Part shown: positions 1 to 10,500 of the stretch, one piece after another
How positions within the stretch are numbered: the stretch's first letter is position 1
Layout: the number at the start of each line of letters is the position of its first letter
Translations under genes and position numbers: made by a program
The notes under the pieces: generated by a model
The model's database searches: none
Told to the model about the DNA's origin: nothing
What the model saw: only the letters and a program-made list of their open reading frames with translations
NCBI GenBank assembly: GCA_947460975.1
Contig: CANHGO010000006.1
Coordinates: 1-64,000, forward strand
DNA from: Cytophagaceae bacterium
GTDB taxonomy: Bacteria > Bacteroidota > Bacteroidia > Cytophagales > Spirosomataceae
Length of the DNA: 64,000 nucleotides
Reading direction: 5' to 3'

Positions 1-106
1 ATTTTATTCGTCTACCAGGCACGCAAAAAGACCTCGGAACCCATGTTGGGGCTAATCGTAAAATTCCTTTTCCTTGCTCTAGCGCTTTAGCTGCATTCTT
101 GCTCAT
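1..106 (-). CDS. N-terminal fragment of a conserved protein, possibly cupin/mannose-6-phosphate isomerase-like
   Basis: An ATG at 106-104 opens a frame that stays open to the window edge, giving about 35 residues that begin MSKNAAKALEQGKGI and continue with LAPTWVPRSFCVPGRR. Its start shares one base with the stop codon of the upstream gene (TAATG), so the two are probably translationally coupled. The Trp-Val-Pro-Arg and Pro-Gly-Arg-Arg segment resembles the start of uncharacterised proteins annotated as class I mannose-6-phosphate isomerase-like cupins, but this is from memory and rests on a short stretch. The context is carbohydrate catabolism. The catalytic part lies outside the window, so function is unproven. 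Confidence 0.55.
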   Translation of the reverse strand, partial: MSKNAAKALEQGKGILRLAPTWVPRSFCVPGRRIK

Positions 107-1164
107 TATTCGTTAATTAAATTGATAAAATTAGTATAAGTTGTGTAAGGACCAACCTCTGGGCCCAACACGGATAAATTCACTTCAATTGATTTTTTTT
201 CACCAGGGGCTAAGAAAGTCAATGTGTTTGATTCTCTTGCTGCCTTCTGACCAATAGGCGGATTCGTTCCAGGTTCAATACCTGTTACATATTCGTTTTT
301 GGCAAAATGTTGCCAGTTGGTCAACCAAGGTAATTCCCTTTTGTCAAAAGAAATTTGAACCCCTAATTGCTTCTTTTCGTTCCACAAACCACAATACACT
401 TGATGGTCAGCATTTGCCTCCGGCTCAATAAATACCACAGATTCTCCTCCACCATCATGAACGGATAAGGGATCAGGACATTTCTTGATGTCAGCGATTC
501 CTAAAAGTTTAGGATCTGAAGCCACTCGGTGATTGCCTTTCCAAATAATATCAGTTCCTTCATCAACCAAAGGCCAACCGAAATTAAAATGATATAAAAG
601 CATTAATGGAGCTGGCGTATTTCCTTCATTCAACACCTCATCTTTGATTGTCAAACCTGCTTGTCCCAAACGACCCGATATGGTTCGCTTCAGTGTCAAA
701 CACGGTCCAAAAATTTTATGTTGGCGTATAATCCCAGTGATCGACATATCTAATTGACCTGCTTGGACATCTGGTTGCTGAATGGAAATGATTTCAGCTG
801 GTATGTTGCTGATTAAACCATGAACACCTCGACTACCATGAGCATCTTCATCAGGGCCACCTACATGATCTAAACCACAGGTAACCAAAAGGCCTCCACC
901 AAACGTACGAAGCCAATCTATTCCTTGGTTCGACATCGGTTGAGGCCCTAAAACTCCTACGTGACTTATCCACGCAAGACTATGCTGGTTGAAAAATGCC
1001 TCCGCAATATCCATGGCACGGTCAAGCACCACTTTATAACGAAATCCTGAACCCGTATCAATCCAAGCAATTCGGACTCCTCTACCTGCGCCATTATCTA
1101 AAACGGACGTTTCAATTCCTCCTAATTGCTTGTGATTCGATATTTTATCGGTCCATTCCGGCAT
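106..1164 (-). CDS. DUF4432 family aldose-1-epimerase-like (mutarotase fold) protein
   Basis: This 352-residue protein has no signal peptide and looks cytoplasmic. Its text (an early GRGVRIAWIDTGSGF segment, then LDRAMDIAEAFF, the GLDHVGG segment near residue 96 and HGLISNIPAE near 115) fits the DUF4432 branch of the galactose-mutarotase beta-sandwich superfamily. Such proteins bind pyranose sugars; the exact reaction of this branch is not known to me. The stop overlaps the next start by one base, and the gene begins 8 bases after the large cytochrome gene, so it is part of the same minus-strand run. A role in processing an unusual sugar or its keto derivative is inferred from neighbours only. 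Confidence 0.8.
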   Translation of the reverse strand: MPEWTDKISNHKQLGGIETSVLDNGAGRGVRIAWIDTGSGFRYKVVLDRAMDIAEAFFNQHSLAWISHVGVLGPQPMSNQGIDWLRTFGGGLLVTCGLDHVGGPDEDAHGSRGVHGLISNIPAEIISIQQPDVQAGQLDMSITGIIRQHKIFGPCLTLKRTISGRLGQAGLTIKDEVLNEGNTPAPLMLLYHFNFGWPLVDEGTDIIWKGNHRVASDPKLLGIADIKKCPDPLSVHDGGGESVVFIEPEANADHQVYCGLWNEKKQLGVQISFDKRELPWLTNWQHFAKNEYVTGIEPGTNPPIGQKAARESNTLTFLAPGEKKSIEVNLSVLGPEVGPYTTYTNFINLINE

Positions 1165-1172
1165 AATTCATT

Positions 1173-3887
1173 TTACTTTTTCTTAAACATTGCGTTGCTT
1201 TCGCTTCCGCCTGACATCAAATAAGCCATTAAATCTTTTAATTCTTCCCCATTAAGGCTATTAATTAAACCTGGCAACATGCTTGATACCGGTGAATATT
1301 TAACTGAACGAACGTTTTTCTTTAATATTTTTTCAATTTGATCTGGCGCATATGGATTTTGAGAAACATAGTAAGCCATTTTATCTTCGTTGGTCACACG
1401 CCCAATCACAGAAGTACCGTTTCTCAACATAATTTGAGTCGCTGCATACTGGTCAGAAACAGTTTTATTTGGATCAATGATAGATTCTAACATATCCTTC
1501 TTCGAGAAACGAGTTCCCAAATTAGTTAAATCAGGACCCACATTTCCACCGCCATCACTACCCATGGCATGACAACGAACGCAAGTAGTTGCGGCAAACA
1601 TAGATTTACCATTTTGGAAATCACGATCCGCCAAAGGAGCATCTAATAAGGCAACTGCATCATTCAACTTCCATTGCTTACCTGGACCCTTTGGATAATT
1701 GATCGCTACGATATCATTTCCACTTGAAGAAAGCATATCTGCACCACCCAATTTATCGTAATAAGCGCGCTTAGATTCAGCTACATTCTTCAAAGCTAGT
1801 TTACGTGCACGGTCGATAAATCCAACATAACTACGTCCTCCTGAAAAGGCAAAAGCCTTTTTAAACCATGAGAAATAACGCTCATGTTGCTCTGGAGTCC
1901 AATTAGTTTTAGCTGCCGATAACATAGTAGCCATATAAGTTTGCTGAGCTGGTGGAATTTTTTCCAACATCTTCGCAATATCCGTTCCGTATTGAGGATT
2001 ACGCATAATTAAATCCGCAGACGAAGTAGCCGTTTCTACGCGATAAGCAGTAGCACTAGCCGTATCCTTTGTTTCCATTAACTTCAAGGTACGCTCGATA
2101 ACATTAGGAGCTTCCAAAGGAATTAATAAACGACTTAACGCGCGATCCATATTCATGCGATTCGATGGATAAGATGCATTGTATTTAGCAATGATCTTAG
2201 CTGATGTAGCAGCATCTGGCATTCCTAAACGTAACATAGCTAATTCATATGCACGTAAAATGTCTAATTTTTGTGATTCGGTAAATGCCTTATTATCTAC
2301 GGCAAGAAGCGAAGCATAAATAGCTGATTTTAATTCAGGCTTACTTTGACGAATTAAGCCGATCAAAGCATGTGTAGCAGTAATTGGATCTTTTTCACTC
2401 AATGCCTTATCTTTCCACTCATTGATTGGTTGGTGTTCTAAAGCTAAACGCGCCGCATAACGAATAAAACGATCTGGATGCTTTAAATATGGCCAAGCAT
2501 ATGCCACGGCTGCAGGATTAGCTCCTTGGTGAAATTGCTCAATCTTACGACGCGTTTCGTTCAATGGATTAGGTGCGCCAACTAACGTTTTTGCACTTGC
2601 TTCTTCAGTACCTACATAAGAAACACGGTATACATCTGATTCCAAACGACGACCACCTGCCATAAAGTAAAGTGCTCCATCAGGACCAACAACACCATCT
2701 GTCAAAGGCAAAGGAATGCCTGAAATAAACTCTTCGCGATCTGCCAAGAAAGTAGATCCAGAAGCTTTTAATTTAATTAAGTGACCAATACCAAATGTCC
2801 AGTCAAAAGCCAACAATGATTTCTTGTATTTAGCTGGAAACTTGGCATCCTTCAAAGACAATAAACTGGTAGGTGATCCTTGTCCAATATTCAATACCGG
2901 AGGTAAATTGTCAGGATAAGTTGTTGACCATTTGCTATTACCTGTTCTCCAACCATACTCAGAAGCACTTGTTACATGACAAATACGCGTTGGACGGTAC
3001 CAAGGTAAACCAAAATCCCACTCCATATCCGCATCATATGAAAATAAATCTCCTGTCTCATTAAAGGCGATATCAAAAGCATTACGGTAACCTGCTGAAA
3101 TTAATTCCCATTTTTTTCCTTCTGGATCTATGTTGGCAATCCATCCTCCTGGAGCATAACGATCGTTCGCATGTCCACGCGGGTCTTTAATTAAAGGGAA
3201 AATATTATCTTCTTGCCAGTTTTTAGGCAAACGATAGGCATCCATTTCTGGTACATCCGTATGATTACCTGAAATCAAGAAAATAGATTTCTTATCTGGT
3301 GATAAAATAATACTGTGTGGACCATGTTCTCCCTCTCCTTTAAATTCTTTCATTAAAGTGATTTTGTCAAACTGATCATCTCCATCTAAATCCTGAACAC
3401 GATACAAGCCACTACCTCTTGGCGTAAAGCCTTGTGCTGGTCCACGACCCGGATTAGCTGAAGCGCCTGGTCTTGTTGCTCTCGCATTCACCATCACATA
3501 AAGACTGTTGAATGCATATAACATACCGTGCGCATTTCCAATACCTAAGGTATCTACGCCCTTACCAAATTTCAATTTTTCAACCTTAGGCTTTACGCTG
3601 GCTGATCCTATTGCAGGAATAGTCAAACGATATAATCCACCATATTGATCCGAGCAAATCATACGACCTTTATCATCAAAAGTCATCGAAACCCAAGAAC
3701 CCATGTTTTCATCGGATGGGCTAATCAAATGTTCAATCTTAAAACCAGGTTGTAATCTGATTTTATCCAACTTAGGATTGGCACCTTCTACGTGAGCAGG
3801 TTCAATCTTAAATAAACTGTTGTAGCCAGCACTTCCTAGGCCAACTACCGCAACGAGCGCTAATAAATACTTAAAAATTGGTTTCAT
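1173..3887 (-). CDS. PVC-type haem-binding protein: beta-propeller dehydrogenase-like domain, helical repeats, C-terminal cytochrome c
   Basis: The 904-residue product begins with a hydrophobic anchor or signal (residues 6-22). Residues about 40-430 look like the soluble glucose/sorbosone dehydrogenase-type propeller (segments such as GPHSIILSPD and FDIAFNETGDLF). A helical middle region follows, and a cytochrome c domain has its haem site CVRCH at 769-773 and a likely distal Met in the MLPG segment near 877. The architecture matches the membrane-bound dehydrogenase family common in Planctomycetes and Bacteroidota (TIGR02604/TIGR02603 type). It should sit on the periplasmic face and pass electrons from sugar oxidation to the respiratory chain; the substrate is unknown. 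The gene lies 4 bases downstream of the DUF1080 gene. Confidence 0.85.
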   Translation of the reverse strand: MKPIFKYLLALVAVVGLGSAGYNSLFKIEPAHVEGANPKLDKIRLQPGFKIEHLISPSDENMGSWVSMTFDDKGRMICSDQYGGLYRLTIPAIGSASVKPKVEKLKFGKGVDTLGIGNAHGMLYAFNSLYVMVNARATRPGASANPGRGPAQGFTPRGSGLYRVQDLDGDDQFDKITLMKEFKGEGEHGPHSIILSPDKKSIFLISGNHTDVPEMDAYRLPKNWQEDNIFPLIKDPRGHANDRYAPGGWIANIDPEGKKWELISAGYRNAFDIAFNETGDLFSYDADMEWDFGLPWYRPTRICHVTSASEYGWRTGNSKWSTTYPDNLPPVLNIGQGSPTSLLSLKDAKFPAKYKKSLLAFDWTFGIGHLIKLKASGSTFLADREEFISGIPLPLTDGVVGPDGALYFMAGGRRLESDVYRVSYVGTEEASAKTLVGAPNPLNETRRKIEQFHQGANPAAVAYAWPYLKHPDRFIRYAARLALEHQPINEWKDKALSEKDPITATHALIGLIRQSKPELKSAIYASLLAVDNKAFTESQKLDILRAYELAMLRLGMPDAATSAKIIAKYNASYPSNRMNMDRALSRLLIPLEAPNVIERTLKLMETKDTASATAYRVETATSSADLIMRNPQYGTDIAKMLEKIPPAQQTYMATMLSAAKTNWTPEQHERYFSWFKKAFAFSGGRSYVGFIDRARKLALKNVAESKRAYYDKLGGADMLSSSGNDIVAINYPKGPGKQWKLNDAVALLDAPLADRDFQNGKSMFAATTCVRCHAMGSDGGGNVGPDLTNLGTRFSKKDMLESIIDPNKTVSDQYAATQIMLRNGTSVIGRVTNEDKMAYYVSQNPYAPDQIEKILKKNVRSVKYSPVSSMLPGLINSLNGEELKDLMAYLMSGGSESNAMFKKK

Positions 3888-3891
3888 GTTT

Positions 3892-4668
3892 TTATTTTAG
3901 GTTTTTGATACGAATATTCCTGTACTCTACTTTCATTGGGGGACCTACGTGTACTTGAACACCTAACCAACCCTCTGATTTGCCATTAACTTTATCCAAG
4001 TCAGTGACGTCACTCATTAAAACTCCATTGACATAATGCAAAAGACGATTTCCTTTCACAATTAAATGCACTTCATTCCAATCCTCTGATTTAATTTTAG
4101 TTTTTAAAGAATCTGAATTTCCTAATGAACCAGTTACCTTACGAGGCAACCATGCATTACGAGCTGAATAAGCACGAAGGTTGTTTTTAACCTCTGGATC
4201 CGTTTGTTCGTTCACGTTTACAATCTCACCACGGTACCCTAAGGTTGTGCGTCCACGTTCCTCATAGTTTTGACCTGTGTAACGAATGGCTCCGTCGATG
4301 TCAGCCTGATATCCTTTTAAAGCAAAAGGTAAATCTGGCAATAACTCCTCTGAACGATAATTGATCCCTGTATTGCCATCTTTGGTGATTTTAACCTCAC
4401 ATTTTAATTCGAAATCAGAAGGTTTTGCATCACGGTAAATAATGAAGGTATTGCGCTTCAAAAGAGTTGCCGGTGTAATTTCACCCACAATACTACCATT
4501 TTCAGCTTTCCAATAGACAGGATCTCCCTCCCAACCTTTCAATGTTTTACCATCAAAAATTTTCTTGAATCCCTTCTCGGACGCTTGAGCCTTTTGAGCA
4601 AAGCTTGGACTGTAAAAGCCAAGCAGCGTAACAAATAACCAAACTAGGTTACGGTAATTAATTTTCAT
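3892..4668 (-). CDS. DUF1080 protein, 3-keto-disaccharide hydrolase/lyase-like, exported
   Basis: The 258-residue protein has an N-terminal signal (residues 1-24, ending SFAQ). A concanavalin-like beta-sandwich follows with the hallmarks of DUF1080: FKKIFDGKTLKGWEG near residue 35, FELKCEVKI near 95, GINYRSE near 110 and the closing VEYRNIRIKNLK. Members act on 3-keto-glycosides; in Bacteroides thetaiotaomicron a member cleaves 3-keto-glucosides by elimination. It would act in the periplasm on oligosaccharides brought in by the SusCD pair upstream. It is 4 bases from the cytochrome gene, so they are probably one transcript. The exact substrate cannot be read from sequence. Confidence 0.85.
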   Translation of the reverse strand: MKINYRNLVWLFVTLLGFYSPSFAQKAQASEKGFKKIFDGKTLKGWEGDPVYWKAENGSIVGEITPATLLKRNTFIIYRDAKPSDFELKCEVKITKDGNTGINYRSEELLPDLPFALKGYQADIDGAIRYTGQNYEERGRTTLGYRGEIVNVNEQTDPEVKNNLRAYSARNAWLPRKVTGSLGNSDSLKTKIKSEDWNEVHLIVKGNRLLHYVNGVLMSDVTDLDKVNGKSEGWLGVQVHVGPPMKVEYRNIRIKNLK

Positions 4669-4740
4669 ATGTATAAGTTTAAAGGTTTAAATTAATTTAA
4701 AATAAATTGAAAAAAAAGAATTGGCTATTTTTTGTAAAAA

Positions 4741-5931
4741 TTAAATTCTTTTAAACAAAAACACACCCTTTTTATTTGAAATAATAATATCATTTTTCTT
4801 ATCCTTGTTCATATCCTCCACAAAAAAGTTAATCCCTGCACCTGAATCTGAATCAATCACATGAGAAACCCAATGCGGCGATGGTTTAGGCTGATATTCA
4901 TACCATTGTAAATTAGCACTTTCAAATTCTCCCGGATCTTTTCCATTATGAGCCATAAATCGTTTGCCCACAATAAAATCAGGATTCTTATCTCCATTCA
5001 AATCAACGAATTGCATTGAATGAGTTTGAGAAAGTGATTTATCAATTAAATGATTTTCAATTTCACCCGTCGCTAATGACTTAGTCTCATTCCACCATAT
5101 ACCATAATCATGTGCAGAAGAGGATAAAATATCCATGTCTCCATCTTTGTCAAAATCGTAGACATACATTTGCGCACAATCAAACTTGGTTGATAATGCA
5201 TGAAAAGTCCATTCAGTTTGAAGGTCTTTTGGCATTTCCCACCAACCTTCCTTAATGATCACATCCTTTCGGCCGTCTTGATTTAAATCAGCAAAGCCCA
5301 AACCATGTGTGTACTTGTGGGTACCTAATTTAGGATTAGCTGAAATAGTTCGCGCAACCCAAACACTATCTTTTGCCGAAGGTGCCTGGTACCAAACCAC
5401 TTTTTGGTTTTTAGAATCATTCCCAATCAAATCCTTTTTGCCATCTCCATCCACATCTTCAAACAATGGTGATTCATTTCCTAAGGATGCACATAAAAAA
5501 TGTCGCTTCCAGTAACCTGATTTATTTTGATTGTTTTCAAACCAATAAACCGCTTCTCCTGGTAAGCCTACTTTGATTACATCGACCCAACCATCTTGAT
5601 TAATATCTGCTGAAAAATTAGCAAAAGAATCCGAATATCCCTCATCTACCTTAAATACATGAGTATCTGGAAATGACTTCAATGATTTGTCATACCTAAT
5701 TTCAGTAGAAAACTGATGCTTAACCCAGGTAGGTGCTTCATACCAAAATGCACCCGCAATAATGTCCTTGTTCCCATCCTTATTGATGTCACCGACACAA
5801 ACACCTTCAGAAACAAACTCAGTAGAAATGACAATTTTTTGAAATTCTACCGACTTTTTTACCTCTTTATTTTCAGGAGAAAAACCAGTGAAAAAAGCGT
5901 AAAAAAGGGCAATTAAGTTAAGTATGCTCAT
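4741..5931 (-). CDS. Exported FG-GAP/VCBS repeat beta-propeller protein
   Basis: The 396-residue protein has a short N-terminal hydrophobic signal (residues 1-18). At least seven calcium-binding D-x-D/N-x-D-G repeats follow: DINKDGNKDII, DINQDGWVDVI, DVDGDGKKDLI, DLNQDGRKDVI, DFDKDGDMDIL, DLNGDKNPDFI and DMNKDKKNDII. This spacing is that of an integrin-like seven-bladed FG-GAP propeller. Such proteins are secreted or surface exposed and are frequent beside DUF1080 and PVC-type cytochrome genes. No catalytic motif was recognised, so binding or scaffolding is the safer guess. A terminator hairpin separates it from susD, so it may have its own promoter; 72 bases separate it from the DUF1080 gene. 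Confidence 0.85.
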   Translation of the reverse strand: MSILNLIALFYAFFTGFSPENKEVKKSVEFQKIVISTEFVSEGVCVGDINKDGNKDIIAGAFWYEAPTWVKHQFSTEIRYDKSLKSFPDTHVFKVDEGYSDSFANFSADINQDGWVDVIKVGLPGEAVYWFENNQNKSGYWKRHFLCASLGNESPLFEDVDGDGKKDLIGNDSKNQKVVWYQAPSAKDSVWVARTISANPKLGTHKYTHGLGFADLNQDGRKDVIIKEGWWEMPKDLQTEWTFHALSTKFDCAQMYVYDFDKDGDMDILSSSAHDYGIWWNETKSLATGEIENHLIDKSLSQTHSMQFVDLNGDKNPDFIVGKRFMAHNGKDPGEFESANLQWYEYQPKPSPHWVSHVIDSDSGAGINFFVEDMNKDKKNDIIISNKKGVFLFKRI

Positions 5932-5937
5932 AATTTA

Positions 5938-5973
5938 GAGAAAAAAAATAGCCGCCAATTCCTTGGCGGCTAT
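5938..5973 (-). terminator. Rho-independent terminator after susD
   Basis: A perfect 11-bp stem (ATAGCCGCCAA at 5948-5958, TTGGCGGCTAT at 5963-5973) has a 4-base loop. On the minus strand it is followed by a run of T (A-tract 5938-5947 on the plus strand). It lies 14 bases past the susD stop and just before the FG-GAP start, so it should end or attenuate the susC-susD transcript. Confidence 0.9.
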
Positions 5974-5986
5974 CCATTAATGATAC

Positions 5987-7498
5987 TTATTTAATGTTTG
6001 GATTCAAAGCAGCTTCATCAGCAGGCAATGGATAGTACTTATCAATCACCGTAAATGAATTACTACGCAATGTATATCCTCTTTCATAGTAATGTGCAAA
6101 TGGATCAGCCTTAATCGCATTTCCTTTAGCAGTTATCACTTCTTTAAACGTATCAGTACGAACTAAGTCATGCCATCTTTTATTTTCAAAAGCTAACTCC
6201 CAACGACGCTCATTCATTAAAGCTGTACGGAAAGCAGCTTGAGTAGATGCAGTTGTTTCAGCCAAACCAGCACGCTTACGTACTTGATTCATAAACGGAG
6301 CTGCCTCAGCTGTTTTTCCTTGCTCATTTAATGCTTCAGCTAAGAATAACAAAACCTCAGAGTAACGGAAAATAGGCCAGTTCATCCCATGGTTACCATT
6401 CAAGGAATGGGTTCTAGCAAACTTCTTAATGTAAGGATAGGTTTTAGCCTGCCATAAAGTAGTTGAACATGTTATATAACCAATGGAAGCATCCTTTCGC
6501 AAATCACCTGCTGAATATGAATTAATCAACTCTGGCATCGGTGCATTATTTCCTTCACCTGTTTGAGGTTGAGGATTTGATGTACCCGTCAAGGTAAATA
6601 ACTCAGCTGCAGTCATAGGTCTAGGTAAGAAGTTATACATAAATGATCCTTGGAAACCATTAGCTCCTTCTTGGTATTGAACTTCGAAAACGCTTTCCGC
6701 ATTGTTCTTATTCCCTGTGCTTGTCGTAAATGCATTATTATAATCAGGCATTAGAGAATAACTTCCTTCTGCAACGATTTCACGGCATAACTTTTCAGCA
6801 CCCGCCCAGTTTTTCTGAATCAAATACAAATTAGCTAGTAACGCTCTCGCTGCTCCAGCCGTTGCACGACCAGGCTCTTGAGTAGCCTTTGGCCTTAATC
6901 CAGCAATCGCACCCGTCAAATCACCAATGATGATTTTTGAGATATCATCAGCAGTTCCAAGCTTTGCTGCGGCCTCTTGTCTATTAGCTACTGGAGTCAA
7001 CTGCAAAGGCCCTTTATTGAAATACCTGTAGATTTCAAAATAAGCAAAGGCACGCATAAATTGCGCTTGTCCTTTAAGATTTGCTTTCACAGTGGCATCA
7101 AAATCGGCCTTATCGATCAACGCTAAAATTTGATTAGCACGCGCAATAATTAAATAATCTTGGCGATATTGATTCAATACGTGTGTATTAGTCGTTAAAT
7201 TATTCGATACTGGAATCGAAAAATCCGCTAAATCTTCTTGTTGCTCCGTCGCACCAAATGCTGTATTACGATAGTAATACGTATTATCAGAGTGCATTTC
7301 AGAAAGAAGCCAAGAACGATCGTTATAAATCGTTCTCAAGGGAACGTAACAAGCATTCACTGCTTGCGTAAAATCGGCTTCTGTCTTAAAGAACGTCACC
7401 GAACTTAAACTTGTTTCTGGAGTTATCTCCAAAAATTCAGCTGTGCAACCTGATAATCCTAGGGCTAGCAAACAGCTTAATATGATTTTATTTTTCAT
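5987..7498 (-). CDS. RagB/SusD family outer-membrane glycan-binding lipoprotein
   Basis: The 503-residue lipoprotein has lipobox LGLSGC with the lipidated Cys at 18. The SusD signature is present: the N-terminal FLEITPETSLSSVTFFKTEADF segment, the helical TPR-like core (FMRAFAYFEIYRYF near 155) and the C-terminal FRYSEVLLFLAEALNEQGK and RRWELAFENKRWHDLVRT segments. SusD proteins cap the SusC channel on the cell surface and deliver oligosaccharides. It lies 34 bases downstream of the SusC gene and is followed by a strong terminator. The ligand cannot be predicted; the neighbouring DUF1080 and cytochrome genes suggest a glycoside that is later oxidised at C3. Confidence 0.95.
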   Translation of the reverse strand: MKNKIILSCLLALGLSGCTAEFLEITPETSLSSVTFFKTEADFTQAVNACYVPLRTIYNDRSWLLSEMHSDNTYYYRNTAFGATEQQEDLADFSIPVSNNLTTNTHVLNQYRQDYLIIARANQILALIDKADFDATVKANLKGQAQFMRAFAYFEIYRYFNKGPLQLTPVANRQEAAAKLGTADDISKIIIGDLTGAIAGLRPKATQEPGRATAGAARALLANLYLIQKNWAGAEKLCREIVAEGSYSLMPDYNNAFTTSTGNKNNAESVFEVQYQEGANGFQGSFMYNFLPRPMTAAELFTLTGTSNPQPQTGEGNNAPMPELINSYSAGDLRKDASIGYITCSTTLWQAKTYPYIKKFARTHSLNGNHGMNWPIFRYSEVLLFLAEALNEQGKTAEAAPFMNQVRKRAGLAETTASTQAAFRTALMNERRWELAFENKRWHDLVRTDTFKEVITAKGNAIKADPFAHYYERGYTLRSNSFTVIDKYYPLPADEAALNPNIK

Positions 7499-7532
7499 TT
7501 TTTCTTAAAATAAACGTTTGATATCTAGCTAA

Positions 7533-10500
7533 TTAAAAGTTAAAGTTTGCACCAAGAGTAAATGTTCTTGGAACTGGATAGTTGGATAAATCCACACCTG
7601 GACTCAAGTTACCACCGTCACCTTGACCGTTTGATTGAGCACTTGTTTCTGGATTGGGTCCACCCCAATAATTAGTAAACACATAAGCTTGTTGGCATGA
7701 TGCGTAAACACGTACCGACTTGTAAACCTTCGTTGGCTTAGAAAATGTATAACCCAAGGTAACGTTACGAATCGTGAAATAAGATGCATCTGCAACAAAA
7801 CGACTGTTAATCCAGTCACGCTCGATACCTGTTACGTTTCCACCACCTACGGTAGTTCCGTACATTCCCATTCCTGGATTAGCTTCTGAACGGAAGCGAT
7901 ATTTAGCTCCATCCACCATGTTAAACACACCGTCTAAGTTAGCCGTTGAGTAAATATGACGAACCAATAATTGATTACCATAAGAACCAGATCCAATGAT
8001 ATTGAAATCCCAATCCCCGTAAGTAACATTGTTCGTGATACCATATACAAAATCAGGGAATGGATTACCCATGATAACACGATCATCCGAGTTTCCACCG
8101 AAATCAATTACTCCGTTTCCATTTGCATCCTTAAGTTTGATACTTCCCACTGTGGAACGTCCTGGAACTTTAGGAGAAGCAGCTAAATCTGCCGCATTTT
8201 TGTAAACACCATCAGCCATCACACCATAAAATTGACCAAATGGCTGACCAACCTTAGTAATGTGGAAAGATCCATATACACGATCAATGCCTGGAGCTAA
8301 AGCAACTACTACGTTTCTGTTAAAAGAAATGTTTGCATTTGTAGTCCACTTAACCTTACCTGTCGTATTGGTTGTGTTTAACGAGAATTCATGTCCCCAG
8401 AATTTAATTTCTCCAATGTTATCGTTGAAGTTACCAAAACCAGATTCTTGTGCAATTTGTACAGCGAATAATAAGTTAGTTGTATTCTTCGTGTAATAAT
8501 CATACGCAAAATTAACCCGATTATTAAACAAGTTTAAATCCAAACCTAAATCCAATTGTGTAGTCGTTTCCCAACCTAAATTCGGATTCGCCAGTGAACT
8601 AACTGAAGCACCTGTAGAAACTGTATTTCCAAACACACCATTCACGGTATTGTTAATCAATGCATATGAAGTATAGTTACCTAAGTTGTTGTTACCAATG
8701 ACACCCCAGCTACCCCTTAATTTCATGAATGAAACTGCAGGTATATCTGACATAAATGCCTCATCAGAAACAACCCAACCCGCACCTACGGATGGGAAAG
8801 TACCCCAACGGTTATTAGCACCGAAACGAGATGAACCATCACTACGAATCGCTGCATTAAATAAATACTTGCCTTTATAATTATAATTTAAACGAGCTAA
8901 ATAAGATGTTAAAGCCCACTCTTGTACACCAGAGTTCGTACCACCTCTAGCAATGTTGATGGCACCTTGAATCGTAGGAAGGCGATCATCTGCATAAGTA
9001 TCAGCCTGAATACGCGTTGACTCTTGACGGAAGTATTGGTTTGTATAACCTCCTAATAATTCAAATTTATGATCATCCCATAAAGTCTTATTGTAGGTAA
9101 CCGTATTTTCATTCAACCAAGATAAGTTCTCAAAATTCTCGCGAATAGACGCTGCTGTCGTTGGAATCGGTGTATTGATTGCTGAAGTAGCATTCGAAGG
9201 GTTAAAGAAGAAAAACTTCGTTCTCAAAATCTCTCCGTTCATCGATGACTTAAATTTCAAACCTTTAACCGGCTCAAATTCAACAAACGCATTTGATAAC
9301 AAATTAGTTGTTGTAGTTTCATTAATCAACTCATCTGCCGAACGTACCCAGTTGGCATAAGCGAAAATATTACCCGTACTCGCTGGAAAACGATTGAATT
9401 TTGTTAAAGTCTTACCATCCGCCTCATAAATAGGCATAATAGGCCAAGTATGTAATGCGTTAAATAAAATACCGGTTCCACGATCACCATCCGTTCTAGG
9501 CGTATTATCATATACCATTTGTGGCGCTACATTAAATCCAATAGTCACCTTGTCCGAAATGTCGTATTCTGAATTCATACGCAATGAATACCGCTGATAA
9601 TCCGTATTTCTCACTACACCTTTTTGCTGCAATACTCCAGCAACCAAAGAAGTTCTAGATTTCTCTTTATTTGAAGAGATCGATAAATTATAACTTGATA
9701 TCGGCGCATCTTTATTAATCAAGGCTCCATACCAGTCGTTATCTTTATCCTTATATTGAGAAGGATTTTGGAATTCTACTGGAACGGGTTGCTTAGCATC
9801 TTCATAAGACTCTTTCTTAAATTGAGCAAATTCCTCTGCATTCATCATATCAAGACGTCCCTTCATAGGTACATTTTGAGTTCCTGTAAAGACATTAAAA
9901 CTAACGTTAACTCCTGCACCCTTTCCTTTCTTTGTCGTAATCAATACAACACCATTCGCAGCACGAGAACCGTAAAGTGAAGTTGATGACGCATCTTTTA
10001 AGACCGAAATATCTTCAATCTCATCTGGGTTCATCGCACCAATTGCACCTGTGATAGGAAATCCATCCACTACATATAATGGATCAGAACCCGCAGAAAC
10101 AGATAATTGACCACGAATACGAATATTCATACCCGTTCCTGGCTTACCTGTTGTTTGGTTGATTTGAACACCCGCTAATTGGCCTTGTAATTTTTGACCA
10201 ATCTGTGTAACAGGTAAATCTTTCAAATCCTTATACGATATTGTTTGTACAGCTCCAGTAATCTCTTTTTTACTTTGACTACCGTAACCCATAACAACAA
10301 TCTCATTTAAGGTCTTGTTATCTACTGTTAATGTTACATCAATAGACTTCTGTCCTGTGTAAACAACATCAGCAGAGTTGTAACCCACGGAAGAAATCCT
10401 TAAGGTTTCATTTCTGCTCACATTAATTTTAAAATTACCATCTCCGTCGGTAGAAGCACCACGGGAAGTACCAACAACTGAAACTGAGGCTCCTATAACA